DNA of 22,217 nucleotides from SVKR01 sp963605115 (GTDB lineage Bacteria > Bacillota > Clostridia > Oscillospirales > Oscillospiraceae). The first letter of the stretch is position 1; the number at the start of each line of letters is the position of its first letter. The notes below the pieces were generated by a model. It saw nothing but the letters and a program-made list of their open reading frames with translations. It searched no databases and was not told the DNA's origin. The position numbers and the translations under genes are program-made. The stretch spans positions 1 to 22,217 of the forward strand of contig CAVCTM010000027.1 in NCBI GenBank assembly GCA_963605115.1, read 5' to 3'. Positions 19,433 through 22,217 of this stretch are shown in pieces.

Positions 19433-20920
19433 ATGAAAAAGTGGACCAAGGCGCTGGCGCTGGTGCTCGTTCTGGCGCTGCTGAGCGTTCCCGTGCTGGC
19501 GGCGACCGGCGTTGTGGACGCGAAGCTGACTTATCGCGGCATCAAGATCACCCTCGACGGAAAGGAGATCGAGACCGTGGACGCGAAGGGCGATTCCACG
19601 GAGGCGTTCATTATGAATGACAGCACCTATCTGCCCGTGCGCGCGATCGCGGAGGCGCTGGGACTCGGCGTGCAGTGGGACGATGCGTCGAGCACCGTCG
19701 TGCTCTACAGCGACCCGACGCTGCTGCGCGCCATCGTCGTCAACATGGGCAGCGAGAAGGGCGCGAGCATGCGCGATCCCGTCACGCTCGGCACCGAGGC
19801 GTATTACGCGAAGTATTATAAGCAGGGCAGCGCCGCCGAGGGGCTGAAGGCGATCATCGCCGCCGGCGAGTTTTACATCAACGGCACCGCCGTTCCCGCG
19901 AACGAGACCGAGTTCGACAGCTTCTATGCCGACGGCTATCGTCTTAACGGCGCCGCCGTCCTCACCCGCGGCGAGGAGGGCAAGTGGAAGGCGACGAGCA
20001 AACTGAAGGATTATGACACTTACGCCGAGGCTGCGCTCGCCGTCGTCACCGAGGGCAACCAGTTCAACGGGCAGGAGGTCGATCTCTTCGACAAGGACGG
20101 CGACGGCTATGCCGACCGCATCGAGATGCGCTATGTCTCCGCCGTCATCGTGAACGCCGTCACCGACCATGGCGACGGCACCGTCTCCCTCGACCGCGGC
20201 GCGGCGGCGGCGAACGACAAGCCCGTCGGCACCGAAAAGGTCTTCGACGGCGCACTCTTCGCCGACGACACTTACCGCATCCCGAAGGCGTATTTCGACG
20301 AGACCATCGCCGAAGGCGACATGGCGCTCATCTGGTATGAGCAGGACAACCAGTCCTGGCATGCCGAGCGCGCCGTTGAGGTCCGCGACACGCTCACCGA
20401 GGCGGTCGACCACGACCACTACACCATGGGCACGACAATCTACGGCGACGCGATGAAGTTCTCGCGCGACAACCTGCCCATCTCCAACCGCAACGGCGAG
20501 TTCGCGAACGCCAGCATGTACTTCGGCTTTACGGGCAAAGCGAGCCTCTGGCTCGTGCCGACGCCCCACTCCGCCGTGAACGGCGCGCCTATCGGCTTCA
20601 CGAGCGGCGACAACGCGAAGGCGAACCTCACCGCCGCCCTCGCCGCGGCGCAGCAGAAGCTCGATTCCGCGCTCGTCAGCGCCGACGGCAGCGGTCTCGC
20701 CGCCGGGGACAAGTGGGTCACGCAGGAGACCCACGACCAGCTCGCCGCCGCCATCGCCCGCGCCCGGACCGCGCTGGACACCGAGACCCGCGGCTGCATG
20801 CTCGATTATCAGGTCTACCTGCTCTACCTCACCCTCCACGGCAGCGCCAACGACATCGGCGCGAAGTTCGCCGGGTACGATTACGTGGGGTTCGATAACC
20901 AGATCACGGAAGTCAAGTAA
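19433..20920 (+). CDS. Secreted stalk-domain (copper amine oxidase N-terminal-like) protein
   Basis: A 495-residue exported protein. A signal peptide covers residues 1-23 (MKKW, hydrophobic core, cut near VLA-ATG). Residues about 33-95 form a stalk domain as in PF07833: ITLDGKEIE ... MNDSTYLPVRAIAEALGLGVQWDDASSTVVL. Despite that domain's name, no amine oxidase is present. The middle (96-400) is unassigned, but residues 220-231 (D220, D222, D224, Y226, D228, E231) fit a 12-residue EF-hand-type calcium loop. A C-terminal helical region (about 397-460) looks like a small wall- or sugar-associated bundle, which is inference. There is no LPxTG anchor. The ATG at 19433 has GAGGAGG upstream; the long open frame before it runs antisense to the response regulator. 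It ends at a strong terminator. Confidence 0.85.
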   Translation: MKKWTKALALVLVLALLSVPVLAATGVVDAKLTYRGIKITLDGKEIETVDAKGDSTEAFIMNDSTYLPVRAIAEALGLGVQWDDASSTVVLYSDPTLLRAIVVNMGSEKGASMRDPVTLGTEAYYAKYYKQGSAAEGLKAIIAAGEFYINGTAVPANETEFDSFYADGYRLNGAAVLTRGEEGKWKATSKLKDYDTYAEAALAVVTEGNQFNGQEVDLFDKDGDGYADRIEMRYVSAVIVNAVTDHGDGTVSLDRGAAAANDKPVGTEKVFDGALFADDTYRIPKAYFDETIAEGDMALIWYEQDNQSWHAERAVEVRDTLTEAVDHDHYTMGTTIYGDAMKFSRDNLPISNRNGEFANASMYFGFTGKASLWLVPTPHSAVNGAPIGFTSGDNAKANLTAALAAAQQKLDSALVSADGSGLAAGDKWVTQETHDQLAAAIARARTALDTETRGCMLDYQVYLLYLTLHGSANDIGAKFAGYDYVGFDNQITEVK

Positions 20921-20930
20921 AAAGCAAGCG

Positions 20931-20975
20931 AAATCACCGGGGACTGCCGAGGTCCCCGGTGATTTTGTTTCTTTT
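20931..20975 (+). terminator. Intrinsic terminator of the stalk-domain gene
   Basis: A perfect 14-bp stem (20931-20944 with 20952-20965), seven-base loop, then TGTTTCTTTT. It starts ten bases after the stop. Confidence 0.92.
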
Positions 20976-21014
20976 GTCGGTTTTTCCGGAGGAAAATCCA
21001 ACAGTTTTGCGGCT

Positions 21015-21043
21015 TTTCAAGCGCGCCGGGCGCATGGTATCAT
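21015..21043 (+). promoter_or_regulatory. Promoter of the hydroxyacid dehydrogenase gene
   Basis: TTTCAA (21015-21020), 17 bases, TATCAT (21038-21043), with TG one base before the -10 (extended -10). The expected start is near 21050, about 24 bases before the ATG at 21074, leaving room for the AGAAGGGAG ribosome site. Confidence 0.5.
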
Positions 21044-21073
21044 GGGAAAAACGAAAAGAAGGGAGCAGACACC

Positions 21074-22021
21074 ATGCCCAACATCGCTTTTCTCTACCGC
21101 TGCGGCGGGGCAACGCCGATGGTGCTGCGGGAGGACCACCGCGCGGCGCTGCGGGCGCACAACATAGACGGAGAGGTCCGCTTTTACGAGACGGAGGAGG
21201 AGATGCTCCGCGACGGCTTCGATGCGGAGGTGCTCATTTCGTGGGGGCGCTTCACGCCGAACGAATTCTGCAATCGCTGCACGGACCTGCGCTGGATCCA
21301 GTCCATTTCCGCCGGGACGGAGGGCCTCGACCGGCTGGACGCCGTCCGCCGCGGCGTGCCCGTTACGAAGATGAGCGGCGTTCACGGCGTTCCCATGAGC
21401 GAGACGACGCTCGGCTACATTCTCTACTTCCTGCGCGGCTTCGACCAGATCGCGGCGGACCGCCGCGCCCGCCGCTGGCATAAGCCGGACGCCCCCGCGC
21501 CGCGCGAGTGCCGGGACCAGACCGTGGGCATCCTCGGTCTCGGCGAGATCGGCGGCGAGGTCGCGCGCCGGTGCAGCGGGCTCGGCATGCGCGTCATCGG
21601 CTGCCGCCGCAGCCCGCGCGAGACGCCCTTCGTGGATGAGGTCTACCCGGCGGACGAGTCAGACCGCGTGCTCGCCGCGTCGGATTTCGTCGTCTGTCTG
21701 CTGCCCCATACGCCGGAGACGGAGCGGAGCATCGGCGCGGCGCGCTTCGCCGCGATGAAGCCCACGGCGGTGTTCATCAACATCGGCCGCGGTGCGGTCG
21801 TGGACCACGCGGAGCTCGCCGACGCGCTGGAGCGCGGCGTCATCGCGGGCGCGGCGCTCGACGCGCTCGACCCGGAGCCCCTCCCGCCGGAGAGCCCGCT
21901 CTGGGACATGCCGAACGTTCTCATCACGCCCCACTGCGCCGCCGACAGCCCGTTTTATTTCGACCGCGCCATCCCGGTGATCTGCCGGAATCTGGATGCC
22001 TATCTACGGACAAGAAAGTGA
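21074..22021 (+). CDS. D-isomer specific 2-hydroxyacid dehydrogenase, NAD-dependent
   Basis: A 315-residue member of the D-2-hydroxyacid dehydrogenase family, which interconverts 2-keto acids and D-2-hydroxy acids using NAD(P)H. The nucleotide-binding Rossmann motif is GILGLGEIGGEVARR; INIGRGAVVD carries the catalytic arginine, DPEPLPPESPLW the catalytic glutamate, and ITPHCAAD the catalytic histidine. The segment LRWIQSISAGTEGLDRLD is the usual substrate-side SAG motif. Length is normal for the family. It stands alone between its promoter and a G-rich hairpin. Glyoxylate/hydroxypyruvate reductase-like activity is plausible; the exact substrate cannot be read from sequence. Confidence 0.93.
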   Translation: MPNIAFLYRCGGATPMVLREDHRAALRAHNIDGEVRFYETEEEMLRDGFDAEVLISWGRFTPNEFCNRCTDLRWIQSISAGTEGLDRLDAVRRGVPVTKMSGVHGVPMSETTLGYILYFLRGFDQIAADRRARRWHKPDAPAPRECRDQTVGILGLGEIGGEVARRCSGLGMRVIGCRRSPRETPFVDEVYPADESDRVLAASDFVVCLLPHTPETERSIGAARFAAMKPTAVFINIGRGAVVDHAELADALERGVIAGAALDALDPEPLPPESPLWDMPNVLITPHCAADSPFYFDRAIPVICRNLDAYLRTRK

Positions 22022-22027
22022 GAGGAT

Positions 22028-22073
22028 CCCCCCCGCCTGTTCACGCCGCTGCGGTCGGGGGGCGGGGGGGGGG
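22028..22073 (+). other. Poly-C/poly-G hairpin after the dehydrogenase gene
   Basis: A 10-bp stem of C7GCC (22028-22037) with GGCG7 (22061-22070) and a 23-base loop that includes CCGC/GCGG, within a tract ending in ten consecutive Gs (22064-22073). No T-tract follows, so intrinsic termination is uncertain. The G-runs (six and ten) could also form a quadruplex. Homopolymer length may be inaccurate. Confidence 0.45.
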
Positions 22074-22217
22074 TTAAATACTGAATGCGCCTGCGGGCGC
22101 TAAGATTTGATTTGTTTCGCGTCCGGGGGACGCGACTTACTTTACCCCTCGCGGGGAAAGTAAGCAAAGGCGCGGTTAAGGGAAAACCCTTTCGAATGGG
22201 TTTTCCCTTAACAATCC
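22072..22217 (-). repeat. Composite multi-hairpin intergenic repeat, right copy (inverted)
   Basis: Reverse complement of the arrangement at 83-226: stems 22175-22189/22198-22212 (15 bp, eight-base loop), 22136-22148/22153-22164 (one bulge), 22119-22124/22128-22133, and 22087-22091/22096-22100. The flanking GGATT of the left copy is matched by AATCC at 22213-22217, the last bases of the window. Loops and linkers are similar to the left copy (for example TTCGAA-type first loop, CGTCC/GGACG third stem), while stem arms show paired substitutions. Confidence 0.8.

Noticed and set aside
1..22217. Contig might be circular (plasmid or phage) because similar repeats stand at both ends
   Set aside because: The copies are inverted and diverged, not a direct identical overlap; gene content is chromosomal (V-ATPase, sporulation, divIC).

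Overview
The window is about 22 kb of GC-rich DNA, probably from an uncultured, spore-forming gut-type member of the Clostridia (Oscillospiraceae-like). Three things suggest this: the yabP-yabQ-divIC-yabR sporulation and division block, the high GC in a Gram-positive-style layout with strong GGAGG ribosome binding sites, and an A/V-type ATPase operon in the order used by Firmicutes. The lineage call is inference; no rRNA or marker search could be made. Ten Ns at 2704-2713 mark a scaffold gap, and the right edge of the window stops exactly at the boundary of a repeat.

Layout. 1-327: a multi-hairpin repeat, then a possible sporulation promoter. 328-1905 (+): yabP, yabQ, ftsB/divIC and an S1-domain protein (yabR), ending at a terminator. 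1974-2564 (+): a cyclase/formamidase-family hydrolase with its own terminator. 2565-2795: a second palindromic repeat family broken by the gap. 2796-3587 (-): a GNAT acetyltransferase. 3658-12231 (-): a complete nine-gene V-type ATPase operon transcribed H/G-I-K-E-C-F-A-B-D, with its promoter near 12340 and a terminator at 3603-3644. 12555-15201 (+): a tightly coupled three-gene operon (E2-like acyltransferase fold, PAP2 phosphatase, radical SAM/SPASM) with TAATG start/stop overlaps. 15205-15379 (-): a probable noncoding RNA gene with a perfect consensus promoter and its own terminator. 15479-16705 (-): thiolase. 16768-17187 (-): a small unrecognised protein. 17340-19222 (-): a histidine kinase and response regulator pair. 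19433-20920 (+): a secreted stalk-domain protein. 21074-22021 (+): a D-2-hydroxyacid dehydrogenase. 22022-22217: a G-rich hairpin and an inverted copy of the left-end repeat.

How it works together. The ATPase proteolipid keeps the residues that bind sodium in the Enterococcus hirae enzyme, so the complex is most likely sodium-coupled. The two-component system is divergent from the secreted stalk-domain protein across a shared 210-base region with a perfect 13-bp palindrome, which makes that gene a candidate target. The most interesting parts are the unannotated ncRNA at 15205-15379, the two inverted copies of a covarying multi-hairpin repeat at the window ends, the E2-like protein that lacks the catalytic histidine of its fold, and the long yabQ/ftsB overlap.
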